From Pararge aegeria (lineage: Eukaryota; Arthropoda; Insecta; Lepidoptera; Nymphalidae): DNA of 64,000 nucleotides. The stretch's first letter is position 1; each line of letters begins with the position of its first letter. Below are positions 55,151 through 64,000 of this stretch, piece after piece. Position numbers and translations under genes: made by a program. The DNA is taken from NCBI RefSeq assembly GCF_905163445.1, contig NC_053197.1, positions 4,402,001 to 4,466,000 on the forward strand, written 5' to 3'. Below the pieces are notes generated by a model that ran no database searches, was not told the origin of the DNA, and was given only the letters and a program-made list of their open reading frames with translations.

Positions 55151-55248
55151 TAACGTACTGGACTACGGCCTCAACCCTTCTCATTCTGAGAGGAGACTCG
55201 TGTTCTATTGTGGGTCGGTAATGCGTTGATAATAATTCATAAATAAAT
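55151..55248 (+). mobile_element. SINE family B, 3' fragment
   Basis: GTACTGGACTACGGCCTCAA, CCCTTCTCATTCTGAGAGGA, GTGTTCTATTGTGGGTCGGT, AATGCGTTGATAATAATTC and an AATAAAT tail. Confidence 0.8.
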
Positions 55249-55647
55249 GAAACCACTTCAGCAAAGCCAAACGATAATTCTTAACAAAACAGTAGATATT
55301 TTATGAGTCGAACATAATTGCTAAGAATTAATTATAGACATTCAACCAAAACTTCGTTCTGGCGAGATTCCAGAGAAGCTAAAGTAGGACACTCCCTTTA
55401 ATTAGGAGAATTAGCTGGCAAATTTTAGTTGGAATTAATTTGGCTAGACCTTTTTGTCATTATGTCTCCAAAAGTCGAACATAGGTTCGACACATGCCCG
55501 CATCGATGAGAAGTTAACTTATTTTTGGCAGAACATTATTAGATATTACTTCTTCGACTTATAATAAATGTATTGGTTTTTTATGTTAAAGCACAGTTTT
55601 CCTAACTGAAGAGATTTTCCAATAACGAGGAAAATGTTATAGTACAA
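55249..55647. other. Non-coding stretch
   Basis: Nothing recognised. Confidence 0.4.
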
Positions 55648-55868
55648 AAGTGTGTACGCAAATACAGGTACAGTCTCTTTTCCCCAATCTCTCATAGTCC
55701 TTTGGGACCATAGCTCCGAAACAACCGAAAATAAATCAGACGCAGGAACGACTTATCGTACTTTCCAAAGCACGGTGATAAAGCTCCATCAAATTGGCCC
55801 CGTCCGGGGATCGATCCCAGGGTCTCAGGACATGCAGTCATGTCCATGACTAGACCAACGAGGCAGCT
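55648..55868 (-). mobile_element. tRNA-derived SINE (family J-like), near full length
   Basis: Minus-strand head CTGCCTCGTTGGTCTAGTCA (box A), a tRNA-like centre, box B GGGATCGATCCCCGGACGG, then TAAGTCGTTCCTGCGTCTGA, GGACTATGAGAGATTGGGG and AGACTGTACCTGTATTTGCG. The head-to-tail order is that of a classical lepidopteran SINE. Two overlapping short frames here are artefacts. Confidence 0.75.
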
Positions 55869-56145
55869 TACACATACAATCCATTTTTTCACTTATGTTC
55901 TAATTCTATAGTGTAAACAGTCTTTTCATTTCTTTTTCGTGTACAATATGATTAAAAAACATCAAAAAAATAATGACTTTAGAATGAGATCTCTATATGT
56001 AGGTGTGATTTTATTTTTTATCTTAAAAATTAAAAATTAAAAATTAAATTGACACTAAAATTTACGAAATGATTGTTTACATTATAAGACAAGTAAATAG
56101 AAAATGGGATAATAAGTGTCCCATAATCAAAGTATCACATAAATA
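55869..56145. other. AT-rich spacer
   Basis: Includes three AATTAAA-type units at 56026-56047. Nothing else. Confidence 0.45.
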
Positions 56146-56385
56146 TTGAAAAGGGTATATGGTTTGCTAGGTCGCGGATGTGTGCGAAAGCGTTCCCGTG
56201 GCCCAGCCACCAGGCGACTGGTAGGAACACCTACTACTACTACTAAAACCCCAGTTTTAGTGCCTCCCCGTGGCGCGGTGGTGTCCATGAGGATTTCCCC
56301 ACGTGAAAAAATAAGGATACTAGGTTTGATTGATTTTGGCCGGCTAAAAGCAAGCTCACAAAAACAACACGAACAAATCGAATGA
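56146..56385. other. GC-rich block, probable mobile-element fragment
   Basis: GTGCGAAAGCGTTCCCGTGG, CCAGCCACCAGGCGACTGGT, a (CTA)n run at about 56231-56242 and TGCCTCCCCGTGGCGCGGTG stand out from the AT-rich flanks. A 79-codon + frame with many Arg, Thr and Pro spans it but has no known domain. In complement, the CATGGACACCACCGCGCCAC stretch has the feel of a LINE untranslated region. Identity uncertain. Confidence 0.35.
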
Positions 56386-56965
56386 AAGAATTTAAAGACT
56401 CGAGCGAAAACTCAAATCTCTGGTAAGCAAAAATAATTTGACCTGAGTAACCAACAAGATAAAAAAATAAAAAGTTACTTAAGTATTGTTACTCAATAAA
56501 AGTATGTTTTGCAATGAGCAAAAACTCAAATTTCTTTAGAGCAAAAATAATCTGATCTGATCAACCGATAAGTAATCAACATAAAAAGTCACTCAAGTAT
56601 TGTGACTCAATCACAATATGCAATTAATTGCGAAATTATGTAAAATTATTCGCATTTCAAACTAATAAATTCAAATAGTAAATTGCAATTTATTAAGTTG
56701 ATGGAATTAAATTTTCGATTGGGAATGCTTTGTGTGATTAAGCTGCGTTTGACACAAAACCATTATACTCCATCATTATTGTCATCTCAACCCCATGACC
56801 GATCATAAATCATTATAGTAGATAGCACATCGATCGACCTTATGTTTTGGAGCTAAACGATAAACTACACAATTTTATTTTTCTAGAATTCGACATTCTT
56901 CTAGAGATTATAACGAGCTACACGACCCAAGGCTGTAATAATCAACGATATAGATAAAAAAAATT
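56386..56965. other. AT-rich non-coding stretch
   Basis: Two imperfect repeats of about 120 bp: GCGAAAACTCAAATCTCTGG at 56404 and GCAAAAACTCAAATTTCTTT at 56518, each followed by AAAAATAATYTGAYCTGA and AAGTTACTYAAGTATTGT or similar. Otherwise unrecognised. Confidence 0.45.
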
Positions 56966-57294
56966 AAAAACCCCCGACTTTCAGTACAGTAAACATTATT
57001 CTACTAGTCAAGCCCTTTTCGTTGATACCTATGTTGAGGGGATGGAATATATGTAATCCACCAGTTTGTAGCAGCGGCCTTCTTGCATCGATTTTCATCT
57101 AATAGTAAAGAAACTTCCGATTAATTCACGTTTAAAAAAAAACTAAATTGACAAAAGTTCATCCGTTTGGTAATACGATGCACACAGACAGACACACAGA
57201 AGCACGCCCACACACCACACACCCACACACACACACACACAGATACGTCAAACTTATAACGCCCTGTCGTTTTTGCCTCGTGGGTTAAAAACAC
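56966..57294 (+). repeat. Repeat family M, copy 3, both ends visible
   Basis: Starts AAAAACCCCCGACTTTCAGT and ends GTCGTTTTTGCCTCGTGGGT with TAAAAA, so the two ends are roughly inverted (AACCCCCGAC against TCGTGGGTT). Internal blocks: CTACTAGTCAAGCCC, ATGTAATCCACCAGTTTGTA, GATTTTCATCTAATAGTAAA, GTTCATCCGTTTGGTAATAC. A (CA)-rich tract at 57180-57241 lies inside. A 140-codon minus frame across the CA tract is spurious. Confidence 0.65.
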
Positions 57295-57786
57295 TAACAT
57301 AATAAGCCTTTTCACTGTAAAGTATTTTGATTTCCCGGAAAAAGGAGCCCTTGTAAGCCCAAAGTAACACTTACCTACCAAGTATCGCCTTGAAAACAAT
57401 AACAAGTCGAATAACTGCCTGTCCATTTCAACTTGTCTGTGACGTTCAAGATTACGACACAAGTCTTTGTTAAATACAATTAAAAGTTGACCTTTTGTTA
57501 TTATAAAGCCAATGAAACTGTTTGTGACATTTTCAGCTTGCAAGCATACATTTCAAAGATTTTCATAATATTATTTGTGACTATGAAGTTATTAGGCTTC
57601 TTTTCTTAGAAGTCGAGCCTAAAGTTTAAAGATTACCCAAGACGGATTATCCAAGATATAGGATACAAAATTAATATTTCTATAATCTATACCTACCAAA
57701 ATACTGACTGACTGCACACTGTTTGTAGAACAAGTCCTGGGTTATAATCACTAGCATATCACGATTTTGTGCTGAACTTTTGCACT
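57295..57786. other. Non-coding stretch
   Basis: Nothing recognised. Confidence 0.4.
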
Positions 57787-58121
57787 ACAAGTTAACCCTT
57801 GACTGCAATCTCACCTGCTGCTTAGTGATGAAGCAGTCTAAGATGGTAACGAGAACGCCTATTAAAGGTATGGCAGCTATATTAAACCCAGACTCTTAAT
57901 CGGTTTCTACGCGACATCGTACGGGAACTAAATCACTAAGCGGCACGTTCTTATCGCTAGGGTAGTTAGGCTAGCCATGGCAGAAACCTCTCCTCTCACC
58001 AGACCAGACTAGAGAAAATTCAAAAATTATAAAAATAACGAAATATATTCCCTGGTCTTGAATCGAAACTGGCACCTCCCAATTAAATCCACAGCGCTCA
58101 AAGCTGAGCTACAGAGGTCGT
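57787..58121 (-). mobile_element. SINE family H, full length
   Basis: On the minus strand: head CCTCTGTAGCTCAGCTTTGA, mutated box B, body with CTCTAGTCTGGTCTGGTGAG, CCGTACGATGTCGCGTAGAA and GGTTTAATATAGCTGCCATA, and the 3' end AGTCAAGGGTTAACTTGTAG at the left edge. No internal duplication. Confidence 0.8.
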
Positions 58122-58287
58122 CGTGGTCGTCGTGTCTGTTTGTTTATTACCAATGTTTGGTTCAACCACTGCACCGACCTTTTTGAATAGTGATAACTTT
58201 TTATTCCGGCAAAGCACCAAGGTAACAAACATTACGAGGGAATTTAAATAACAGTCTTGGTTCAAAATTATTAATAGAGCAAGAATG
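58122..58287. other. Short spacer with Helitron-like block
   Basis: GGTTCAACCACTGCACCGAC resembles the block at 2260 in the Helitron-like fragment. Confidence 0.35.
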
Positions 58288-58510
58288 AAAATTCATTTAT
58301 TTCTAGCCGGCATAGTTTATAAGCACCTTTTTACACGTGAAGTCAGTCCGTTTGTAGTGACTCTACTACCGGTTCGGAAAGCAAATTCTACCGAGAAGAG
58401 CCGGCAAGAAACTCAGCAGATTGCTCTTTTTCAACATCATTTTACAATATTTTTAATTTTACTATCTTGTGAGAGGTGAGAGCTGAGTGGCCAGCTTCCA
58501 AGCAGCGTTG
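58288..58510 (-). mobile_element. LINE 3' end
   Basis: Complement of the 6841-7078 family: AAATTCATTTATTTCTAGCC, TTTGTAGTGACTCTACTACC, GGTTCGGAAAGCAAATTCTA, AGAGCCGGCAAGAAACTCAG, CAGATTGCTCTTTTTCAACA and CAGCTTCCAAGCAGC. The same order is fully conserved. Confidence 0.8.
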
Positions 58511-59194
58511 TCGTTACCCAAACAGGGGCTTCCAAGTTTAAGCGATGTGAAATTGAATCGAGATAGTTTGCATCCCGGGGATTTGCAGTCCACAGGGTTT
58601 TAAAAGAACCGAACAAAAACCCGAATGAAATCGTGTGCAATAGCAAGTATTAAACCCGTCGATTCCGTTTTAGAGCAGCAAGAAACATCTTAGTTTACAT
58701 AGTCTAGAGATTGGAGGTACAAATGAAAAAGTAAAAAAAAATATGATACTTTTTTAAAGTAAACAAACCGTTTTCTCCACTTTTGTCACGTTCGTGTCTT
58801 TACTTCATTTGGCCAGCAAACGTCTGGAGTGTCTATTGAGACACGTTTCGCTGACGCATCAGGTTAAACACAAAGACTAAAGGAGTTGCGATTTCCTTTG
58901 TTGGCTTCTATGCATTTTACATTTCTATTACCCTCTCAATATAGATTTTTAGTCTAGAGTAGACTGTATAAACAAAGTATCGAGTCGAATTACCCTAATT
59001 GAATTCATCATTATGTAAACACTAACTTTCCACTTCGACTTTGTCTAAGTCAATTGTTTTCTTGGGTTCAAAAGCCTATACCTAGCGTTTTAGTGTTGCG
59101 TTACGATGCCGCATATAAACTGATTAGAAGTATGGATAAAATATAGCTACCATACACCTAACAGTTTAGCACACTAAAATTTTTTTTTTTATTA
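58511..59194. other. Non-coding stretch
   Basis: Nothing recognised. Confidence 0.4.
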
Positions 59195-59486
59195 TTTACA
59201 ACCAGGTGGAATTGCTGCCAAGAACTTAGTTGTAAAAGAAATTAAAAAAATGGTATATTATTTTTTCCGATCAAAATTTTAAATACATGCAGGCCACTTT
59301 TTTCACAACCTGAATTGCCACCTTGGCTAGATGGCAACCAAAAGCTAATCTTGTAAAACAATGGAAAAAATAAATTCATCCCTAATCTTGGAGTTTCCCA
59401 CTATGATATTAGATTGTATTGATATATTAAATTTATCACCCCAAGCTTACTACCAGATGAGATGGCAGCCAAGAGCTAAGTTGTAA
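59195..59486 (+). repeat. Run of three SINE family H 3' ends
   Basis: CAGGTGGAATTGCTGCCAAG with AACTTAGTTGTAAAA at 59203, CACCTTGGCTAGATGGCAAC with CAAAAGCTAATCTTGTAAAA at 59320, and ACCAGATGAGATGGCAGCCA with AGAGCTAAGTTGTAAAA at 59452 all resemble the family H tail. The heads are missing. Confidence 0.5.
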
Positions 59487-59741
59487 AATAAATAAATAAA
59501 TAAATATACTATGACAATACACACATCCCAAAGTAAGCGTAGCTTGTGTTATGGGTACTAAGACAACTGATGAATATTTTTTATGAATAATATACGTAAA
59601 TACTTATAATATATAGATAAACAGCCAGACACTGAAAAACATTCTTGTTCATCACACAAATATTGTCCAGTTGTGGGAATCGAACCCACGGCCTAGGACT
59701 CAGAAAGCAAGGTCGCTGCCCACTTCGCCAATCGGCCGTCA
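59487..59741 (-). mobile_element. SINE family A, full length
   Basis: Head TTGACGGCCGATTGGCGAAG at the right, box B GGGTTCGATTCCC intact, full body, and an (ATTT)n tail at 59487-59505. It lacks the GGGGCTAGATGGC block near the tail. Its tail abuts the family H 3' end. Confidence 0.9.
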
Positions 59742-59857
59742 AAGAATGGTATCTTCATTTTTATCAAACAAAACAATTTTAATAACAAGCGGGGAAGTTT
59801 TTTCAACCTGAATTTTACACCCCAAACTTGGTATTGCAGGCCTAGCAATTGCATTTA
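59742..59857. other. Short spacer
   Basis: TTTTTTCAACCTGAATTTTA loosely echoes 59298; nothing else. Confidence 0.35.
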
Positions 59858-60072
59858 GGACGCCTATTAAAATTTCATCTGTTACCAACTACGCTTCTGT
59901 TAAAATTTTATCTATTACAAACTACGCCGGAGAGGTTGAAAATTTTATAAAATAATACTTACTAAAATAATTATATATTTTATTACATTTTCAAACTCTC
60001 CGGCGTAGTTTGTAATAGATAAAATTTTAAAAGAAGCGTAGTTGGTAACAGATGAAATTTTAATAGGCGTCC
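59858..60072. mobile_element. 215-bp inverted-repeat element (MITE-like)
   Basis: The left arm from GGACGCCTATTAAAATTTCA to CTACGCCGGAGAGGTTGAAA is complementary to the right arm (TTTTCAAACTCTCCGGCGTA ... TAATAGGCGTCC) over about 85 bp with very few mismatches. The centre is about 40 bp of A/T. No clear target duplication flanks it (left TTTA, right AAAA). Non-coding. Confidence 0.85.
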
Positions 60073-60603
60073 AAAAATTTAAGCTCGTAACGTTGATCCC
60101 TTGAGAAAATGCAAAGTAAACAGCGACATTTCTACGTCGACAACTTGACTGAATTCATAAATCAAGTCCCCATGTTCTAGTTACGTGACATTTTCCAAAT
60201 AGGCCCCCGTTTGCGGCGGTGTCGAATTTTAGATGTCTCAAGTTTGCATCTTTACGTATAAGCACAACTCATTATGTACATCACACCTATTAAAAGACGT
60301 GTTATGTAAATAACTTATTTGGTAACGTGCCATAATAAAACTTAAATTGCCGTTATAATAACCTCTGACGATAATTGTAAGTAGTTAGAAAATTGTAGAA
60401 GGAAACTAAAACTATAATATATTTATGTAGACATTAGTGAGTATTTTTGTTGTTTAAATGATTAATTATTTTATTCCGATGGTTCCACCAAGTGTAGGTA
60501 TTAAAATGCTTATAACAATATAAAATTCAATTTATGAAATTCAAGCATTATTAGAATTGTTTGGAAAAAAAGGAATGCCAAAAAACGCAACATTGCATTT
60601 TGA
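60073..60603. other. Non-coding stretch
   Basis: Nothing recognised. Confidence 0.4.
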
Positions 60604-60933
60604 TGAACTTCCGCGCAGTGGTTAGCGGTGGATTTAAATAGAAGATACCGGACCGGGTTCATCCCTGGCAAGGGGATATTATATATATAACTTCAGAATC
60701 TTTCTGGGCTGGTGGTAGGCTTCGGACGTGTCTAGATACCACCCTTCCGATAAAGAAGTGTCGCTACGCGGTTTAGGGTTCGATCGACGGTACGATGTCG
60801 CGTAGAAACCGATAAGTGCTACTTATTGGGTTTAATATAACTGCCGTACCTCTAACAGGTTAGCCCGATTACAATCTTAGACCGCATCAGCTTACCAGCT
60901 GGTGAGATAGCAGCCAAGGGCTAACTTGTTGTG
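60604..60933 (+). mobile_element. SINE family H, full length
   Basis: Head CTTCCGCGCAGTGGTTAGCG (box A), box B CCGGGTTCATCCCTGGCAA, TTTCTGGGCTGGTGGTAGGC, TACGATGTCGCGTAGAAACC, GGGTTTAATATAACTGCCGT, TCTTAGACCGCATCAGCTTA and the 3' end GCAGCCAAGGGCTAACTTGT. One of the best representatives of the family here. Confidence 0.85.
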
Positions 60934-61233
60934 GTGCTTTAGAGCGTAAGGGGCAATGTAATTTAAAAATTGTAATGTAAAATATTTTGTGAACATTCGA
61001 GTGCTCTGAGTCTCAATTGCGGCGACACTTCCATAACATTATCTAATAGTGGCTTTTTATTAAAATTTCCATCGCAATATCGTTACAATTACAAATAAAA
61101 GAAGGGAGATATAGAATTATATGCAGAGTAAAGGACTAATCAGAACATAAGAACCGGTTAAGACTAGTTATATAAAAATAAATATACGTATCTTCGATTA
61201 GCACAAGGGACTTATACTGAAATATATTAGGTT

Positions 61234-61621
61234 CTAGCTGTTGCCCGCGACTTCGTCTGCGTTTGATTTTGTTTTTGGATGTGGCATTCAATTTAGTTGT
61301 AGTATCGCTAAGCCTTAAATGAGGGGTTTGCTGCTGTCCGCTGAGGAATTCTGTCCTCTATATCCACCCACATTCATCCGATCTACACAGTTTAAGCAAA
61401 ATTAAACACATATTATAACCTCTATAGTACAAAAATAATTATTTAAATCGGTTATAATTTGTCGGAGTTATGGTGTAAAATCGTCAAACACTTTCAGCCC
61501 CTCTCCCAAAAGAATCGAGCTTAATGTCGAGATGAAAAGTATCCTATATTACTTCTAACACTTCTTTTGCGTGAAAGCGTAACAAACAAACTTACATTGA
61601 CATCTATAATATTAGTAGGGA
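61234..61621 (-). mobile_element. Full-length non-autonomous Helitron-like element, 388 bp
   Basis: Left edge CTAGCTGTTGCCCGCGACTT is the CTAG 3' end on the minus strand. The right edge TATAATATTAGTAGGGA is the complement of a TCCC-TACTAATATTATA 5' start. Internal ATCGGTTATAATTTGTCGGA and GCGTGAAAGCGTAACAAACA are usual blocks of such elements. No Rep/helicase is encoded, so it would need an autonomous partner. Confidence 0.8.
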
Positions 61622-61702
61622 TAGGCATAGGGAGTGGGATGTATATTTCATCAACTTGATAGTAGTTGGTTACATCGATGCGGGTTTGTAATGGCTACTG
61701 CT

Positions 61703-61770
61703 CGGCCCATTGTAGTGGTTAATGCCTATTATTCAGGCGATTCAGAGGTCACGAACCTTCGTTAAATGTC
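61703..61770 (+). repeat. tRNA-like fragment, SINE head candidate
   Basis: CGGCCCATTGTAGTGGTTAA is box A-like and GATTCAGAGGTCACGAACCT sits where box B would be. Short and weak. Confidence 0.35.
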
Positions 61771-61784
61771 AAATTATATGCACA

Positions 61785-62056
61785 CTAGTTGTTGACCGCG
61801 ATTTGAACCGCGTTGTTTTCCCGTGATGAAAATAAAGCTAGTTATAACATCCTTTTAATATCACAGATTTTATATTACTCCGTGAAATAAGACAAACTAA
61901 TTATTTAATAAATATTCTCAGTCAAAAAAAATCCTGTGCAATTTATTCACTCACGGCAGACGATTAACTTCTGAAAAGTAGCCTACGAGAGATTGAGGTG
62001 GATGTAGAGTATTATAACTATTGGGATAAATGTAAGGTTTATTATATTATATTATA
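61785..62056 (-). mobile_element. Helitron-like element, degenerate
   Basis: CTAGTTGTTGACCGCGATTT at the left resembles the 3' terminus of the family. The right part has no clear TC start. Confidence 0.4.
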
Positions 62057-62270
62057 CTAGCTGACCCGTGCAACTTCGTTGCACCAAATCGGTTATTACC
62101 GGAAAACACAAATAAAATGACATTTTCTAAAAATGAATCCTAGCTAGATCGATTTATCGCCCCCGAAACTATCTGTATACAAAATTTCATGAAAATCGTT
62201 TTGAGCCGATTCTGAGATTCCTATTAAATATTATATACAAGAATTGCTCGTTTAAAGATATAAGATAAGA
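62057..62270 (-). mobile_element. Helitron-like element, GCAACTTCGTTGC hairpin type
   Basis: CTAGCTGACCCGTGCAACTT then CGTTGCACC. The GTGCAAC-TTC-GTTGCAC hairpin lies next to CTAG as expected. TGTATACAAAATTTCATGAA and ATCGTTTTGAGCCGATTCTG follow. The 5' end is AT-rich and unclear. Confidence 0.6.
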
Positions 62271-63216
62271 TTACATATTTACTTTCCATGGTAACTAGAA
62301 TAGGTAAAAACATGTATAATGTGTTCTATCTTACTCTGTCGATACATTTATGTGTTTGTGTCTCGATTCTAAAGAAGTTTCACTTCAAAAAAAAACGAAG
62401 AATCCTCTGTTCCACAAATGGTTAAATTACTATCAATATGTTCTTATAATTACTAATCTAATTAGTGAAAATAAATACTAATAATAAATAAATAAATATT
62501 CATTAATTAACTATATAAATCTCAGTTAATTTACTTTAAAATTTATACAAAGTCCACCTTTGTCGTAATATAAATCGTGTAACTATTTGAATCTAATTGA
62601 AGGTACAAATCGCTTCTTTAATCGGTCTTCTCTCGTTTCAGTCATAAAAGGTAACAGGAATCTTCCGATGACAGATTGAATTTAGTATTGCCATACTTTT
62701 CTTACTTTACCCTTTAGATAAGAAAAGCAATATTCAGTCTGACATCTGAAGACTTTGATATGATGCTTTTGTTTAAAAGGATATATTCTTTCGTTTGTCA
62801 TTTAGATACTAAGTGCATTTGATGCAAACAGATTAGAAAATCACAAGTAAACTTATTTTTCATACACTTTTTTAAGGATTTGCATCCATATCACAGAATT
62901 AAGAACACGCAGAACCCATTCATTATTATGCAAGGCATTGTGTCCAAAAACAGTGAAAACGCCTTGCGAACGACTCACTCCACACCCAGTGGCGTGCAAT
63001 TTGTACATACACAAAAGCACTGCCCTAAAATTTATATATAGCCCGTATAAGACTAGGATTTTCATTTATGCACCTTTCACGCCACTGTCCACACCGGCGG
63101 AATGTTGATAGCTCACAAACATATCCCATTTTCCTTATTTTATGGTAAAGAACATTAGAGGTATATTAATTACTGTCTACTGCTAAATAGAGAAACACTA
63201 CTAAAGTGAAATGGGT
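62271..63216. other. Non-coding stretch
   Basis: Nothing recognised; a 70-codon minus frame (62853-63065) has no family. Confidence 0.4.
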
Positions 63217-63280
63217 TTTGATGCTTCAATGTTAGCCATGTTTACGGTTTCTGTACGTTATTCATTCTGTGATCTACATA
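63217..63280. repeat. Dispersed block P, copy 2
   Basis: TTTTGATGCTTCAATGTTAG, CATGTTTACGGTTTCTGTAC and ATTCTGTGA parallel 47823-47885. Confidence 0.4.
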
Positions 63281-63729
63281 TTACATAATAGCATTTGTTA
63301 ATTGTGAGACTAAATTAAGTACTTTTGAGTTCCGACTTTAACATTTGTGTGAGACATGTTAAGGCTTAATTTAAACGTGGAACTTCCAAACTCACCTTTG
63401 ACATCTCCTTGGTTATAACTAAATTTCCTCTAAAAGCGGAAAGCCTGTTTCGTGCAAACTAGCAAGATAACTTATCGAAAACTTGGCTTTTAACATAATG
63501 CATTTAGGGCGTATAATGTTTACTTTGCATAACATTTGTTTGTAACGTGGCTCATATTTCAAGTATGTTTTAAATCTTTGATGGAATCTATTATGACAAA
63601 CATACAGTTCAATTAAAACTATATAGACTGGATAGTGATTATTTTTAATCTAAGCTTCTCAATATCTATATATATTATACGTAATATATAATACGTATCT
63701 ATAAAATATTCGGGACAATCGTTCATAAT
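63281..63729. other. AT-rich non-coding stretch
   Basis: A TATATA/ACGTAATATA-rich patch at 63660-63700. Nothing else. Confidence 0.4.
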
Positions 63730-63881
63730 CTTTATATATATATTTCTTGTGTGCGTGTGTATGTCACCGAACTCCTAGATGGCGAACTGATATGAATGAA
63801 TTTTTTGGTATACGTTTGGGTGGCACCCCGGATGGTTTAGATTCACAAATAAGCCCGACAGATGGCGCTGGGGTCCGCTAG
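63730..63881 (+). mobile_element. Short Helitron-like element (CCCCAGCGCCA type), complete
   Basis: Starts in TTTATATATATATTTCTTGT, GTGTGCGTGTGTATGTCACC, GGTATACGTTTGGGTGGCAC, GGATGGTTTAGATTCACAAA, TGGCGCTGGGGTCCG and CTAG at 63878-63881. Same element as 12324-12486 in the opposite orientation. Confidence 0.75.
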
Positions 63882-63888
63882 TTTATTA

Positions 63889-64000
63889 TAAAAATTAAGC
63901 TTAATTTGTTAAAGTCCAAGAAAAGCAGTATAATCTGTATGGTGTAATTTATAATGTCTTCAATCCGTATACTCCACACCAAGCATATCTTTGGCAATGT
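63889..64000. mobile_element. Foldback element family D, copy 5, cut by the window edge
   Basis: AAAATTAAGCTTAATTTGTT, then AGAAAAGCAGTATAATCTGT, ATGGTGTAATTTATAATGTC, TATACTCCACACCAAGCATA and TTTGGCAATGT. This matches the left arm of the copies at 18441 and 21215. The rest lies beyond the window. Confidence 0.8.

Noticed and set aside
57121..57543. 140-codon minus-strand frame, the longest in the window
   Set aside because: It crosses the CA-rich tract and the repeat M end. Its Val/Cys-rich middle is the translated CA repeat. No domain.

Overview
The window looks like AT-rich, gene-poor lepidopteran genomic DNA, most likely from a nymphalid butterfly. The order-level call rests on recognisable repeats: several tRNA-derived SINE families, non-LTR retrotransposon 3' tails, and short Helitron-like elements with CTAG termini and a GCCCGCGACTTCGTC-type end. 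The family or species guess is memory of repeat flavour only and is weak. I recognise no intact protein-coding gene. Every long reading frame is short, AT-driven, or lies inside a repeat. The only recognisable coding remnant is the C-terminal tail of a reverse-transcriptase protein (6731-6907), with a weaker one at 24697-24894. The stretch is best read as intergenic or deep intronic DNA.

Layout: 1-13.4 kb is a mosaic of SINEs (families called A, B, C, H and J here), LINE tails, foldback elements (family D) and Helitron-like pieces, several nested. 13.4-22.8 kb is sparser. It holds a GC-richer block without an identity (15.8-16.6 kb), a possible 5' exon with a good splice donor (17.0-17.2 kb) and two foldback D copies. 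22.88-23.17 kb is a dense cluster of palindromes carrying five TGACGTCA octamers. 28.35-29.4 kb is a decayed tandem array of about 220-bp units. 30.4-37.5 kb returns to mixed SINE, LINE and Helitron remnants.

The dominant structure is 37.5-46.25 kb. A satellite array of 21 monomers (mostly 376-377 bp, some 353-354 bp) is bracketed by two same-orientation copies of an element of about 0.5 kb with inverted ends of roughly 105 bp. The array begins and ends at the same monomer phase. Its edge monomers carry a sequence variant that the core lacks, and there is local three-monomer higher-order repetition near 42.2-43.7 kb.

46-64 kb is again a repeat mosaic with a 59-bp near-perfect palindrome (51.9 kb), a 0.19-kb tandem duplication (53.3 kb), a 215-bp inverted-repeat element (59.86-60.07 kb), a full-length 388-bp Helitron-like element (61.2 kb) and a foldback D copy running off the right edge.

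Repeat family letters (A, B, C, D, H, J, L, M, P, Q, R, S) are labels made for this window, not database names. Boundaries are by eye and usually good to about 5-20 bp. No searches were run.
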